From assembly GCA_000149265.1 (NCBI GenBank), contig CH003412.1:4236593-4300592 (forward strand): a stretch of 64,000 nucleotides of DNA. Direction: 5' to 3'. Shown here in pieces: positions 36,001 to 47,038 of this stretch. Position 1 is the first letter of the stretch. Each line of letters starts with the position of its first letter. Source of the stretch: Ciona savignyi. Its lineage: Eukaryota > Chordata > Ascidiacea > Phlebobranchia > Cionidae. The position numbers and the translations under genes were made by a program. Below the pieces are notes generated by a model. That model made no database searches and was not told the DNA's origin. It saw only the letters and a program-made list of their open reading frames with translations.

Positions 36001-38491
36001 GACATTTCCCATCTATGAAGATGAAAAGTATATAGTCATAATGAATAATAACCCATTATCAGATCTCCACATCAGAAGGCTGGGACACGTTCATAGAGCC
36101 AGTGCTCAGAGATAGAGAACCGTATTGTGTGGAAAAACCTGAAGATGGTTCTCCTAGCAACTGTGGAAATTCCACTATTGGTACACTACATTTTAATGGA
36201 TATTTTACTATGAAATATTAATTGAAATGTTTTTTCATAAAACAATGGAATCTGTTACACCTCTGTCCACCATTTTGTTTATAATTTTAACTGTTTATTA
36301 ACGGATGTGTAGGGTTTTGAACTAATTAGTAGATTGTTCTGACACTAACTGTACTCATTTATGACTCTCACAATCGGACAAGGTCACGAAAAATCCTTTT
36401 ATTTTTAATTAAATGTGGATACAGTGAAACACACAGTTTAAATTGTTTAACTAATTTTGGCGATCTAGGACAGGAGCGTCAGCTCCTGTCAAGGCCACAC
36501 CCTAAACTTTAACTACTTACTCTAAAGCCAAGTTTTGACACTTTAAATCAGTTTTTCTCATAAAGCAATGCATAGTAATGTGTGAAGAGAAGTTATTCGA
36601 AGCCAATATGTTGGTTTACAGGGTGTGGGAAATCCGGGACAACCACAACATGCAGTTCATAATAAACAATGACAAACCGCGAAATTCACTACAGATGCAA
36701 CGCAAATTTTCACATTTTATTAACATTTATTAGGCCTGAGTATTCTCGTTAAGGAAATCAGCATTAGGCCTAACATATATTTAAACAATGGTCTAAAGCT
36801 GTGTATTAAAGGATTTTTCATTGTCAGGTGTTATATACTTTGTGACCTACGTGATGATCACATTCCTGATAGTCGTCAACATGTACATTGCGATTATTCT
36901 TGAAAACTTCGAAGTAGCAACTAGAGAAAGTGCAGAGCCGCTGACTGCTGATGATTTTGAGCAATTCTTTGAGGTTAATACTTTTTGTTGCAATTCTGTA
37001 GCTAATGTTGTCAGCTACTATAAAGATATTTAATACCTGACGTTTAAGGGTTGTTTTGTATAAATGTTTAAAAAAAATAAGATACCATTGCATATTGCTA
37101 GCCAATCAGATACCCAAACCTATGTGCCTATGGCAATATGCAACAATAAGGTAATCTTATGATAACTTCCCTTGCCTTTTTTTGCATTGAAAAAACATGA
37201 ATATCCTTAGAAAATATTGAAAATTTTTTTTTTATATATTAGTATTTAAACACATTTGTTTTGTAGGTGTGGCAGAGATTTGATGACAGATTGACACAGT
37301 ATGTCACCTACGATCAACTCAAATCGCTTCTCAATCAACTCGACTATCCACTCCGCGTTGCTCACCCAAACGGCGCTTTTATCTCGCAGGCACACATGAA
37401 GGTCACCCTTGATGGTAACATTCATTGCCTGGAGGTTATCATAACCCTGATTAAAAAAGTAAGCAGAGTTTCTAAGTTTATCAGGAAATTGTAAATTACC
37501 TCAATAGTATATATAAATGCTAAAAAACTTTTTAATTAGTATTATTACTTTTTAAATTTTATTTAAAAGATAATCAATTCCTACAATTGATCTTTTGATG
37601 ACACATGAGAGTATTAGCACCAGTTTTTACTTAATATTTAACAACCAGGAAAAATGAACTCCGAATAAAAATATCTTCATATATTGCAGGTACTAGGGGA
37701 TTCTCCAGAATTGAGCAATCTCAAGGACTCAATGCTACAATCCTTTCAACTAAAATGTCCAACAAAGGAATCACTTGAAGATCAGGAGACAATCGACTCA
37801 GAGGAATTTACAGTTCGACTGCGAGCGGTGCTGATCATACAGCAAGCATATCGGGATTACAGGTCAGCTGGTGCAATTATACAAAAGGGTATTTTTTGGA
37901 TCGATTGCATGAGTATTAATTACAAGTGCACTTGAAACAACCTTTTAGGATACCAATGTCAAATCAAACGTAAAAGGTATACAGCAAAACTGGTGGGTGA
38001 TCCATAGTTGCATCCGCAAGTCAACAGCAAACAGATGTTACTTGCAATAAAAAATAATTGGATCAAATTTGCAATGATAACATGAATTGCATTGGAACCT
38101 AGGGCATCAGATATGTGTAAAATAATAATTACTTAATATTTTATTTTGCTAGTGATAGTGCGTATGGAACAAAATCCCCTTCCCACTAAATATTTGCAAA
38201 CTAGTATCCTCAAACTATCAAAGAGTTGTAAGGTAATGACAAACTAATCACAAACTGGTTACCGAGCTAAAAAAAAACAAACCAATTTTAATCTCCTTTA
38301 TAAATAACTTATCACTTTGACAGTGGGTATGTGGCATTCTAATAATCCTTTGTAACAGGTTAAGACAGGAAGAGCTTGAGTATTCCGATGACGATTCCAT
38401 GACGGAGGCAAGCAGCAGTTCTTTAGACAACGATGTTTCATTGAGTCAAAGCCATAAAATGTATTTTATTTCCACATTTTTAGTTTATTAA
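7420..38491 (+). CDS. SCN: Voltage-gated sodium channel alpha subunit (divergent ascidian-type paralog), 43 exons
   Basis: Four homologous six-helix domains forming a plasma-membrane voltage-gated cation channel, about 2,661 residues. Exons: 7420-7633, 11880-12097, 18152-18363, 18572-18700, 18861-18973, 19707-20730, 20803-20947, 21009-21152, 21639-21677, 21783-21997, 22248-22379, 22501-22919, 22991-23085, 23599-23965, 24056-24207, 24699-24771, 24833-24963, 25325-25474, 25836-26009, 26277-26462, 27335-27502, 27892-28047, 28399-28588, 28876-29363, 29512-29589, 29966-30115, 30178-30351, 30845-30967, 31275-31357, 31447-31692, 32283-32364, 32484-32685, 32922-33043, 33244-33388, 33776-33883, 34638-34765, 35394-35588, 36063-36180, 36828-36973, 37267-37458, 37690-37888, 37949-37976, 38359-38491. 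All have GT/AG borders and compatible phases, with no frameshift. S4 helices, pore loops, III-IV linker and IQ motif are all found. It is longer than the usual ~2,000 residues because of a giant domain I loop and a long I-II linker. The signature residues differ from canonical Nav1 (see findings). The start ATG follows an in-frame TGA at 7390; the first exon is the least certain. Confidence 0.93.
7634..11879 (+). other. Sodium channel intron 1 (4.2 kb)
   Basis: No recognisable coding exon. A stretch around 8140-8530 is less AT-rich than its surroundings and has overlapping short open frames, but I recognise no protein in it. It could be a regulatory region. Confidence 0.55.
12098..18151 (+). 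other. Sodium channel intron 2 (6.1 kb)
   Basis: Long intron before the domain I exons. No SINE was seen. A TATAAAA motif at 14845-14851, followed by an AAGGTCA nuclear-receptor-type half site at 14863-14869, sits in a locally GC-rich patch, and an unexplained basic open frame lies at 17777-17997. Minus-strand frames near 16251-16523 and 16874-17074 match nothing I recognise. Confidence 0.55.
17777..17997 (+). CDS. Candidate alternative first exon (basic ORF)
   Basis: Open frame of about 73 codons starting at an ATG in a good Kozak context (AAACATGG) and ending with GAG followed by a possible donor gtatag. The exon end is in phase 0, and exon 3 of the channel (18152, ACT TAC ATC) also begins in phase 0, so it could splice into the channel in place of exons 1-2. 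The peptide is very rich in Arg and Lys with no recognised family. The donor is mediocre and phase agreement has a one-in-three chance, so this is speculative. Confidence 0.25.
18152..21152 (+). CDS. SCN: Sodium channel domain I (S1-S6), exons 3-8
   Basis: Exon 3 gives the [15 protein letters not shown] box and S1. Exon 4 gives S2 and the start of S3 (RDPWNWLDF). Exon 5 gives S3-S4 with the voltage-sensor pattern [11 protein letters not shown] and VVPG. Exon 6 gives S5 and most of the extracellular loop. Exon 7 gives [14 protein letters not shown] and the pore helix FRLVALDSW, with the selectivity Asp at 20921-20923 (about residue 677). Exon 8 gives S6 ([14 protein letters not shown]). The residue after the filter Asp is Ser rather than Phe, Tyr or Cys, and the outer-ring Glu three residues on is also Ser. 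Confidence 0.95.
19707..20730 (+). CDS. SCN: Exon 6: S5 plus giant glycosylated extracellular loop of domain I
   Basis: A single 1,024-base exon. It opens with the S4-S5 linker and S5 ([17 protein letters not shown]) and the conserved LRQKC. About 290 residues follow before the next conserved Cys motif at 20803. The loop has about 11 Asn-x-Ser/Thr sequons (for example NFT, NTS, NKT, NAS, NIS, NYS, NVT, NGS, NKS, NMS, NSS) and at least seven cysteines. In vertebrate channels this loop is around 90 residues. I recognise no domain in the insert. It is a continuous open frame with no internal intron. Confidence 0.93.
21639..24963 (+). CDS. SCN: Sodium channel I-II cytoplasmic linker, exons 9-17
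   Basis: Nine exons encode about 541 residues between domain I S6 and domain II, roughly twice the common length. The segment is hydrophilic, Ser/Arg-rich and carries several kinase-type basic sites (RRSSSF, RRKSP, DRRSSG). Exon 12 into exon 13 forms a C-x2-C-x10-C-x4-C cluster starting at LCKICSKQ. Exon 15 begins at an unusual acceptor (taataaag) made by a local tandem duplication. Exon 17 is Lys/Arg-rich and leads into domain II S1. Exon borders are supported by phase rather than by strong homology. Confidence 0.8.
23992..24055 (+). repeat. Two-copy ~31-bp tandem duplication at exon 15 acceptor
   Basis: The unit attcattattcttaaaaa... is present twice (23992-24022 and 24024-24055) with few differences. 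The second copy ends in taataaag, which is the proposed 3' splice site of exon 15. Confidence 0.85.
24292..24455 (-). mobile_element. SINE, internally deleted, in channel intron 15
   Basis: Starts with taggataggatattcatg and runs through cgtcgggtta, then jumps directly to ggacacaacc. The middle third is deleted. It ends with the complement of the tRNA-like head (ctaactggccgga). Confidence 0.85.
25325..28047 (+). CDS. SCN: Sodium channel domain II (S1-S6), exons 18-22
   Basis: Exon 18 holds S1 ([18 protein letters not shown]). Exon 19 holds S2-S3 and the first S4 arginines (SVFRAFRL). Exon 20 completes S4 ([14 protein letters not shown]) and S5. Exon 21 holds the pore loop [12 protein letters not shown], with the selectivity Glu at 27417-27419 (about residue 1472), and most of S6. 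Exon 22 completes S6 ([12 protein letters not shown]). The filter Glu and the outer-ring Glu are both conserved. Confidence 0.95.
26168..26211 (+). repeat. 22-bp tandem repeat, two copies
   Basis: The unit aattgataatctgtataatc plus ct occurs twice head to tail in the intron before exon 20. Confidence 0.9.
27055..27260 (-). mobile_element. Degenerate SINE in channel intron 20
   Basis: Recognisable tail complement (ataggaaatacatgtttatccctgtaaatg) and gttccttcaatttt block, with a degraded head. Older than most other copies. Confidence 0.65.
28057..28338 (-). mobile_element. Degenerate SINE directly after exon 22 donor
   Basis: Begins taggataggattttcatgtttatcc only about 10 bases after the exon 22 splice donor (28048) and continues through aagtgccttgcacaatgacacaac to a decayed head. 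Confidence 0.7.
28399..29589 (+). CDS. SCN: Sodium channel II-III cytoplasmic linker, exons 23-25
   Basis: About 252 residues, hydrophilic and rich in Ser, Arg and Glu (for example [15 protein letters not shown]). The V/A-P-I/L-A-x-x-E-S/D-D ankyrin-binding motif found in this linker of vertebrate channels is not visible. Exon 23 joins exon 24 as one base plus two. Exons 24 and 25 meet in phase 0. Confidence 0.85.
29966..32685 (+). CDS. SCN: Sodium channel domain III (S1-S6), exons 26-32
   Basis: Exon 26 holds S1 ([19 protein letters not shown]). Exon 27 holds S2-S3. Exon 28 holds S3-S4 with six arginines in [19 protein letters not shown]. Exons 29-30 hold S5 and the extracellular loop. Exons 31-32 hold the pore loop [22 protein letters not shown] and S6 ([15 protein letters not shown]). 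At the position of the canonical filter Lys the codon is ACA, Thr (32496-32498, about residue 2095). The surrounding ATF-x-GW context leaves no alignment doubt. Confidence 0.95.
31877..32178 (+). mobile_element. Full-length SINE in channel intron 30
   Basis: Best-preserved copy and a good type example. The tRNA-like head starts gtccggcccgttggtctaac with an A-box-like tggtctaacgg and a B-box-like ggtgcgaaact. The body carries tgtccttgggcaaggcactt, ctaccaaattgaaggaac and cacacactgcaatagctcc-type blocks. The tail ends in repeated TATCC. Confidence 0.92.
32922..33043 (+). CDS. SCN: III-IV linker exon: inactivation gate with VFL in place of IFM
   Basis: Encodes the fast-inactivation lid. The conserved frame is G-G-E-D-[G-V-F-L][12 protein letters not shown] followed by KPIPRP. 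Canonical channels read G-G-Q-D-I-F-M-T-E-E-Q. The Phe (32939-32941) is kept, but Ile is Val (32936-32938), Met is Leu (32942-32944), and one Gly (32933-32935) is inserted before the triad. Splices two bases in from exon 32. Confidence 0.95.
33244..36973 (+). CDS. SCN: Sodium channel domain IV (S1-S6), exons 34-39
   Basis: Exon 34 holds S1 and the start of S2. Exon 35 holds S2-S3 ([16 protein letters not shown]). Exon 36 holds S4 with six regularly spaced Arg ([20 protein letters not shown]). Exon 37 holds S5 ([20 protein letters not shown]) and the start of the pore loop. Exon 38 holds [15 protein letters not shown]. Exon 39 holds S6 ([18 protein letters not shown]). The canonical filter Ala is Glu here (GAA, 36075-36077, about residue 2395). 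The outer-ring Asp three residues on is conserved. Confidence 0.95.
33421..33708 (-). mobile_element. Full-length SINE in channel intron 34
   Basis: Reverse-orientation copy from taggataggatattcatg to the tRNA-like head complement (accagaccaaccca). Opposite in orientation to the copy at 31877-32178, so the two flank exons 31-34 as an inverted pair. Confidence 0.9.
35090..35215 (-). mobile_element. Very degenerate SINE fragment
   Basis: Order and spacing of decayed blocks (agctattgcaatgtgttgaa, then a tttaactcattaaactgctc segment) follow the SINE body. Sequence identity is low. Confidence 0.4.
37267..38491 (+). CDS. SCN: Sodium channel C-terminal domain with IQ motif, exons 40-43
   Basis: Exon 40 encodes the EF-hand-like region (VWQRFDD...[19 protein letters not shown]). 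Exon 41 ends in the calmodulin-binding IQ motif ([11 protein letters not shown]). Exon 42 is a 28-base micro-exon (37949-37976) encoding GYQCQIKRK. Exon 43 gives an acidic, Ser-rich tail and a TAA at 38489-38491. Without the micro-exon, exon 41 meets an immediate stop in the phase it leaves, so the micro-exon is needed to keep the frame. Confidence 0.85.
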
Positions 38492-38527
38492 CTTGTACTC
38501 TGTTTATGAGTTCTGTGCTTCTCCTGT

Positions 38528-38590
38528 TTTATGGTTTGTATGGCCATTGTTTATGGTTTGTATGGCCATTGTTTATGGTTTGTATGGCCA
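38528..38590 (+). repeat. 22-bp tandem repeat, 2.9 copies
   Basis: The unit tttatggtttgtatggccat plus tg is repeated essentially identically, about 40 bases after the channel stop codon. Confidence 0.95.
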
Positions 38591-38605
38591 CCTACTGATG
38601 TCATA

Positions 38606-38886
38606 GGCTAACCCGCCTTTTCAGCCGAAAGGTTGTGTGTCCTTAGGTAAAACACTTAGCGAACATTTCCTGCATCCAATGGATTAAAGGGTTCTACTAA
38701 AACTAAAAGAATACCATAATACACTGCAATAGGTCCGATCACAGGACAGTGGAAGTGGGGTAATCTGATTGTTACCCGTGTAACATTTGTCCCATAATCG
38801 CAAGCTAATCTGACAATTGCCCTATAATAACACATCTTGCATTTATTTTCCCATCACGAGAATAAAACATGAACATCCTGTATATA
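38606..38886 (+). mobile_element. Degenerate SINE
   Basis: Forward copy with decayed head (ctaacccgccttttcagccg), gttgtgtccttagg-type block and ataaaacatgaacatcctg tail. Confidence 0.75.
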
Positions 38887-39084
38887 TACCATTGTTCACT
38901 GTCTTGGATATATAATGGAAACATTAAAACAGTTTTAGTTTAACCCACTAATACACTTGGTTTAAGCAAAGTCCATTTAGTTATTTGTACATAAAAGTCT
39001 GATTTCAAAAAGACCACCTTTCGGAGCACTTTCCAATGCAGTATGACTTTGTATATATTTTTTAAATATAGTATCCAGTCTATT

Positions 39085-39361
39085 TAGGATAGGATATTCA
39101 TGTTTATCCCCGTAAATGGAAAAACCAATGGGGTTAACACACGGGCTATTGTCAGATTACCTTGTGCCCACCGTCGGGTTACCAGAGCTATTCCAGTGTG
39201 TTGCGTATAATAGACACGTTCCTTCAATTTGGTAGATTACACTAATCCGCTGGTTTCAGGCACTGTTTGTTATGTGTCTTGCCCAAGGAAACAACCGACT
39301 AGCTATCGACCAGTTTCGCACCTGCAACCTTTCGGTTGAAAGGCGTCACTAGCCGGTCGGA
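39085..39361 (-). mobile_element. SINE, near full length
   Basis: Runs from taggataggatattcatg to agccggtcgga. Includes cttgcccaaggaaacaaccg and tttcgcacctgcaacctttc. Confidence 0.9.
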
Positions 39362-39879
39362 TTTAGTAGGATAATCACAACCTTTGGCTTATCATGTTTT
39401 CTATTCTTTTTAGCGATCAAACTCGAAAAAAGTCTATTGAACCTCCTGGTTGACAAGTGTATTGAAACCGTCATGCGATGAATATTTCCATTGTGAAAAT
39501 TAAGAAAGCGGCGATGCTGTTGGGAGAGGTGGTTTTAAAGGACACATTTTGTTCCAGTGTCTAAAACGAACTTTTATATTTCTTTATTGGAAATACGTTG
39601 ATTTAAAATTTATTGTAATCATATTTTACTTGTTTAGACAACTTTCCAGCGCCAGTTCAAATGTTTATTTAAGTGTTTTCTTTTTAATGTATTTCACTGC
39701 ATCACGCTTATCTTCACTGTACCCGGTGCTAAACAACAATACAAACACACGCATTTATTAGTGCCGCTGTAGACTACAACTTCGTGAAGAAATTGGTTAA
39801 TCGGAACTGTAAAACGAATTTGTAAGGAAGAGGTAGCCTATTTGGTTGTGCTAAAATATTGGCTTTTCACCTTTCAGTT

Positions 39880-40158
39880 TGTCCGACCGGTAAGTCTGGG
39901 TTTAGTGTGTCGCCTTTTAACCGAAAGGTCGCATGTTCGAAACTAGTCTGTTGTGTCCTTGGGCAAGGCACCTAACGGACAATGCCTGAACCCAGTGGAT
40001 TAATGGGTTTTACCAAATTGAAGGAACGTATCTATCATACACAACACACTGAAACAGCTCCGGTATCCCGACGGTGAGCGCGAGGTGATCTAACGATTTC
40101 CCGTGTGTTAACCCCCTTCGTTTTCCCATTCACGGGAATAAACATGTATATTCTATTC
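39880..40158 (+). mobile_element. SINE, near full length
   Basis: Head gtccgaccggtaagtctgg with a B-box-like ggtcgcatgttcgaaac, then ccttgggcaaggcacc and a short tail ending in ttctattc. Confidence 0.88.
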
Positions 40159-40501
40159 AGTGGATGATCGTCTAATTTCACTCAGTGCATCTCTGACTGG
40201 CGTTTGTACGGTAGAAAAATTGCTACAAGATTCGCGCTGTTGTAAAAGAAATAACATTAATATTAGGTTGCTAAGGTTACAAAATGATATCTTTCCATGT
40301 ACACAATTGATTAGCTTAAAAGAAATGCTCATAATGTCTTATTTTTATTTTTTCCTAAGCAGAACGTATGATTTGACCAAACAGGACATATCAGAGCATT
40401 TAACTCTTGGATCTAACTGGATCATTCAAAAATAATTTTAGACGGTTAGTTCATGCGTATGACCGTGTCTTATCTCAGCCGAAATGTAGCGGGATCGAAA
40501 T

Positions 40502-40806
40502 CATAGGATAGAATATAGGATATTCATGTTTATCCCCGTGAATGGGAAAACCAAGGGGGGTTACACACGGGCAATCGTCAGATTATCTGTCTCCCACCGT
40601 CGGGTTGCCAGAGCAATTACAGTGTGTTGTATATGATAGACACGTTCCGTCAATTTGGTAGAATAACCCATTAATCCGCTCGGTTCAGACAATGTCCGTA
40701 AAGTGCCTTGCCCAAGGACACAACCGACTAGCTAGCGACCAGTTTCGCATCTGCAACATTTCGATTGCAAAGCGACGCACTTAACCGCCGGACTAACCGG
40801 CCAGAC
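40502..40806 (-). mobile_element. SINE, full length
   Basis: From cataggatagaatataggat to ggactaaccggccagac. All body blocks present. Confidence 0.9.
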
Positions 40807-42083
40807 GATAAAAATCAACTGTTAAATAAACAGGGGTAACCTTGAGCAGTGCTGTTGGCGAACGTTATATGAACACAATCCTTGTATTCGTTAATTAACA
40901 ACATCTCCATCGAATTTAACACACAACAAAAGCTCTTAGTATTCGACAGAAACACGAGCTAAACTGACGATTTTTGAAAGACAAGATATTTTTTACCGTA
41001 TCCCCTTGGATGAGAAAACGCTAGAAGGTTATTAAACAAAAACACTACAAAGATTTCGGCAATCCAACTATTTTTTGTGCCAGGCAAATTGATGATTTTC
41101 CTTCTGGCAACGTAAATGGGCAAGATATTCTAACTTGAGCAATTGGTGTGTCTGCCTGTTGACAACTGTTGTCGACGATACATTGCAACATTGCTGTTTA
41201 ATTGTTGTAAAACTTATTCAGCTTTAGGCGGACTAGCTCTTAAATTTAGTACGTCGGGCCATCAGTTCTGAAGTGTTGTGATTCAAACTAGGGCTTAGGA
41301 TTGAATATTCAGGATTTCGCCTCGAAAGGGAAAGTGCGCTGCATTTATTACTTGGGCAATCGTCTTATTATCTTACGAACGCATAAGGGGCGTTCATTAC
41401 AAAACAACCCTTTAAGCGATTTAAGTCGTGAAAATTCGGGGTTCTTGGAGCAACGAACCTAGTTGAAATCATTAACCATGTAGTGTTGAAACCAATACAC
41501 TAACGATCGACCGCGTTAGGATTTTTCTAAATGTTGGAGCAACAACGTACAAACACCTACCGTGACATGTCATCGCTGAAACTTGCTTCAAAATAACATA
41601 AAAAAAATAACTTGTGAGAGCGCCTTGTTTATTCAGTTCGCTTTATAAAAATAGTTGACAAAACTTAAAACATAGACGCGCTTGCAACAAGCTTCTGTCA
41701 ACACTAGAAATATGTAAAATATGTTTCCTCTGCACGATTTTCGCCAACGACGTGTGGGTTTGTGCGGCAATGTGTCGCTCGGGAATGAATGTAATTCATA
41801 CAAATCTAGTACTGTGCCCTTGTTGGGTAACCATAAATATGCGGGGTGATTGCGAATGGCAACTTTTTGCAACCAGACTATTTTTATATCATCGGAATAG
41901 AAAAGGGCGGAGAATAAGATGGATAGAAAAAAAAACTTGCCGTGACCGACACGCAGTGGAGAAAGGGGAGAATTTAATGGTTCTCTGAACAAGTCATCGT
42001 CAGTGCGATGAAATAATTTTCAGCCTGGCACGTGGCGTAAGTTTGATGGTGTCAGTGACATCACAAAAGGATTTCACACATTA

Positions 42084-45193
<3,110 letters not shown>

Positions 45194-46199
45194 TTTTCTG
45201 AATATAATCTATACTGCTCACAGATAAAATAAGACAATGTTACAGTAAATATACTGTTAAATCAACCTTTTAATGAAGACACTTGGTAATCAGACGACTA
45301 TTGTACCAAATCCACCACGCGCAGAGCAAAACTACACTCGTTCACTACAGTGCGTGCGTACACGTACAATCGATTGTATGTGCCGTAACCACGCGTCATA
45401 ACCGTACATTCATTTCTAGTATCGCTGCGCGTGCGGAGGAGAAAAAAGAGACCAATTATAATAAAGGATTTGACCACGTGGTTCGTAATCGGTCGGCCGT
45501 TAACATGTTGGGTTCGGTTTCGCGCATTCATAAATTGAATATCAGGAAAAATACACACCATTTAATACTGAGTAAAAATATCATTACTTAAAAATAAATC
45601 TCCAGTTATAAATGACATATTTCGTTTCTTTATCACCTGCTAACACTATTTATTTATTACAATGACAAATAATGATATTGTATGTATACACAATTACCCG
45701 AAAATGTGTTGGTACGATCTGTTTAGTTTTCTAGTCCAGCACTACCGTTCTCTAATTCACCACTACCAATAGCACATTTAAAATATAATTCTCATTACAT
45801 ATCGATAAAAGACAAATTAGGAATCTAATAAACTTGTAATTAAACGATCATTAGTCCACGATTTCCGCAAAAACTCTTCTTTTAAATTCTCACAGAATCA
45901 GTCGTCTTTCTGCTATTTTTATTCGAGGCTTTACCATTATAAATTGATTTGTTTTGTGGCCCTAATTTTGATTGGTCTATTAAAGTGTTTGAATAACCAT
46001 CGTCTGTCGATTTTTCCGTCTCAAATATTAATAATCCATCTGTACATAAACAAATATAACCAAACCTGTACTACGAAACTAGTCCTAATAGAACCTTAGT
46101 TATATCCCTTTATAAAGTTTTTTTAACAAACCATTTCAATCGTCCAAAAGATACTTGCTTTCCGACTAACTGTAATAGGTACGACTGGTGTATTTTAAA
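45194..46199 (-). promoter_or_regulatory. ANP32 upstream region
   Basis: Immediately 5' of the ANP32 start on the minus strand. The segment 45300-45540 is CpG-rich with a CACGTG E-box at 45475-45480 and a CCAAT at 45452-45456 (plus strand). This is the most promoter-like DNA here. The rest to 46199 is AT-rich and featureless. Confidence 0.4.
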
Positions 46200-46441
46200 A
46201 TGAAAGGTTGCAGACTCAAAACTGGTCGCAATCTAGTCGGTTGTTTCATGGGGCAGGGAACTTAACAGACGATTCCTGAACCTTGTGAAATGATGGATTC
46301 TACCAAATTGAAGAAACGTTTAATCCATACACAACATACTGCAATAGCACTGGTAACTCGCCCACAGGCGCGATTGCCCGTGTGCTTACGCCCTTTTCGT
46401 ATTCCAATTCACGAGGATAAACATTAATATTCTATCCTATA
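46200..46441 (+). mobile_element. SINE, diverged
   Basis: Recognisable ggttgcagactcaaaactgg, ctaccaaattgaagaaacg, cacaacatactgcaatagc and tail tattctatcctat. Head decayed. Confidence 0.8.
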
Positions 46442-46722
46442 ATATTACTAGTCACTTTTACTCAAACAACCCAATGAAAAAACCTTTCATGTTTTAAAAA
46501 CTCCCATCAAGATGTGATAAAACCATAATTATAACAAAAAGAACAGATATGATACATCCACCATATTGATTATCAAGCGATTAAGGAATTGTAGAAATGA
46601 GTGACTTGCATTGTTTCGGTGTATTAGTATTGTGAATCCTACGGAACAGAACTAAAGCTATAAAACACATAAACGTGGAAACTGCAAAAAGCATTCACAC
46701 ACAGCGATTTAGGAAAGTTGAA

Positions 46723-46813
46723 AAGTTTATTATAAATTGGCAGTGCGATGCTTAATTACAAAATTTAAAGTTTATTATTCGTTGGCAATGCGATGCTTAA
46801 TTACAAAAGTTTA
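46723..46813. repeat. 45-bp tandem duplication carrying PRKDC poly(A) signals
   Basis: Two head-to-tail copies of agtttattat...ggcagtgcgatgc...ttaattacaaaa. On the minus strand each copy contains AATAAA (46726-46731 and 46771-46776), 60-110 bases past the PRKDC stop codon. Confidence 0.8.
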
Positions 46814-46836
46814 CAAAATTTAAAGATGTGGAAAAA

Positions 46837-47038
46837 TCACAGCCACGGTTTCCAGCCAACCCACATTCGACCAAGCACATTTGGATCGGTTGCAAGATCC
46901 AGTAAACAGTCTATTTGTTGGGAGACAGATAGTCCAGTTGTTGGGACCTGAGATCGAAGGTTTTTAGAGTCTCCCGTTGCAATGCTGCAGTAATACTGTT
47001 TAAATCTCTGTATGCTGCTGTTGTGGTTGAGTTCGTCA
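46837..47038 (-). CDS. PRKDC: PRKDC last exon: FATC domain
   Basis: Encodes [13 protein letters not shown] through [20 protein letters not shown] to a TGA at 46837-46839. The D-x-ATDPN-x-LGR-x-W-x-GW-x-PW signature is specific for DNA-PKcs among PIKKs. Starts after acceptor tttttag with one base completing a Cys codon. Confidence 0.97.

Larger units (their letters stand above)
38492..42083. other. Intergenic between convergent genes
   Basis: 3' flanks of the sodium channel (from the left) and ANP32 (from the right). Mostly SINE copies in both orientations plus a short tandem repeat. No protein gene recognised. An AATAAA at 38862-38867 inside a SINE, and minus-strand AATAAA at 41628-41633, are possible polyadenylation signals for the two genes. 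Confidence 0.6.

Noticed and set aside
7420..38491. Calling the gene a calcium channel or NALCN because of the acidic filter
   Set aside because: The PLED box, CGEW and TS-x-GW pore contexts, the GG-x-D...YYNAMK...PIPRP III-IV linker and the C-terminal IQ region are sodium channel signatures; only the ring residues differ.
45194..46836. PRKDC-ANP32 as a tunicate operon (same strand, adjacent)
   Set aside because: The spacing is about 1.6 kb with a promoter-like CpG-rich segment and a SINE between. Ciona operons typically have almost no intergenic DNA.
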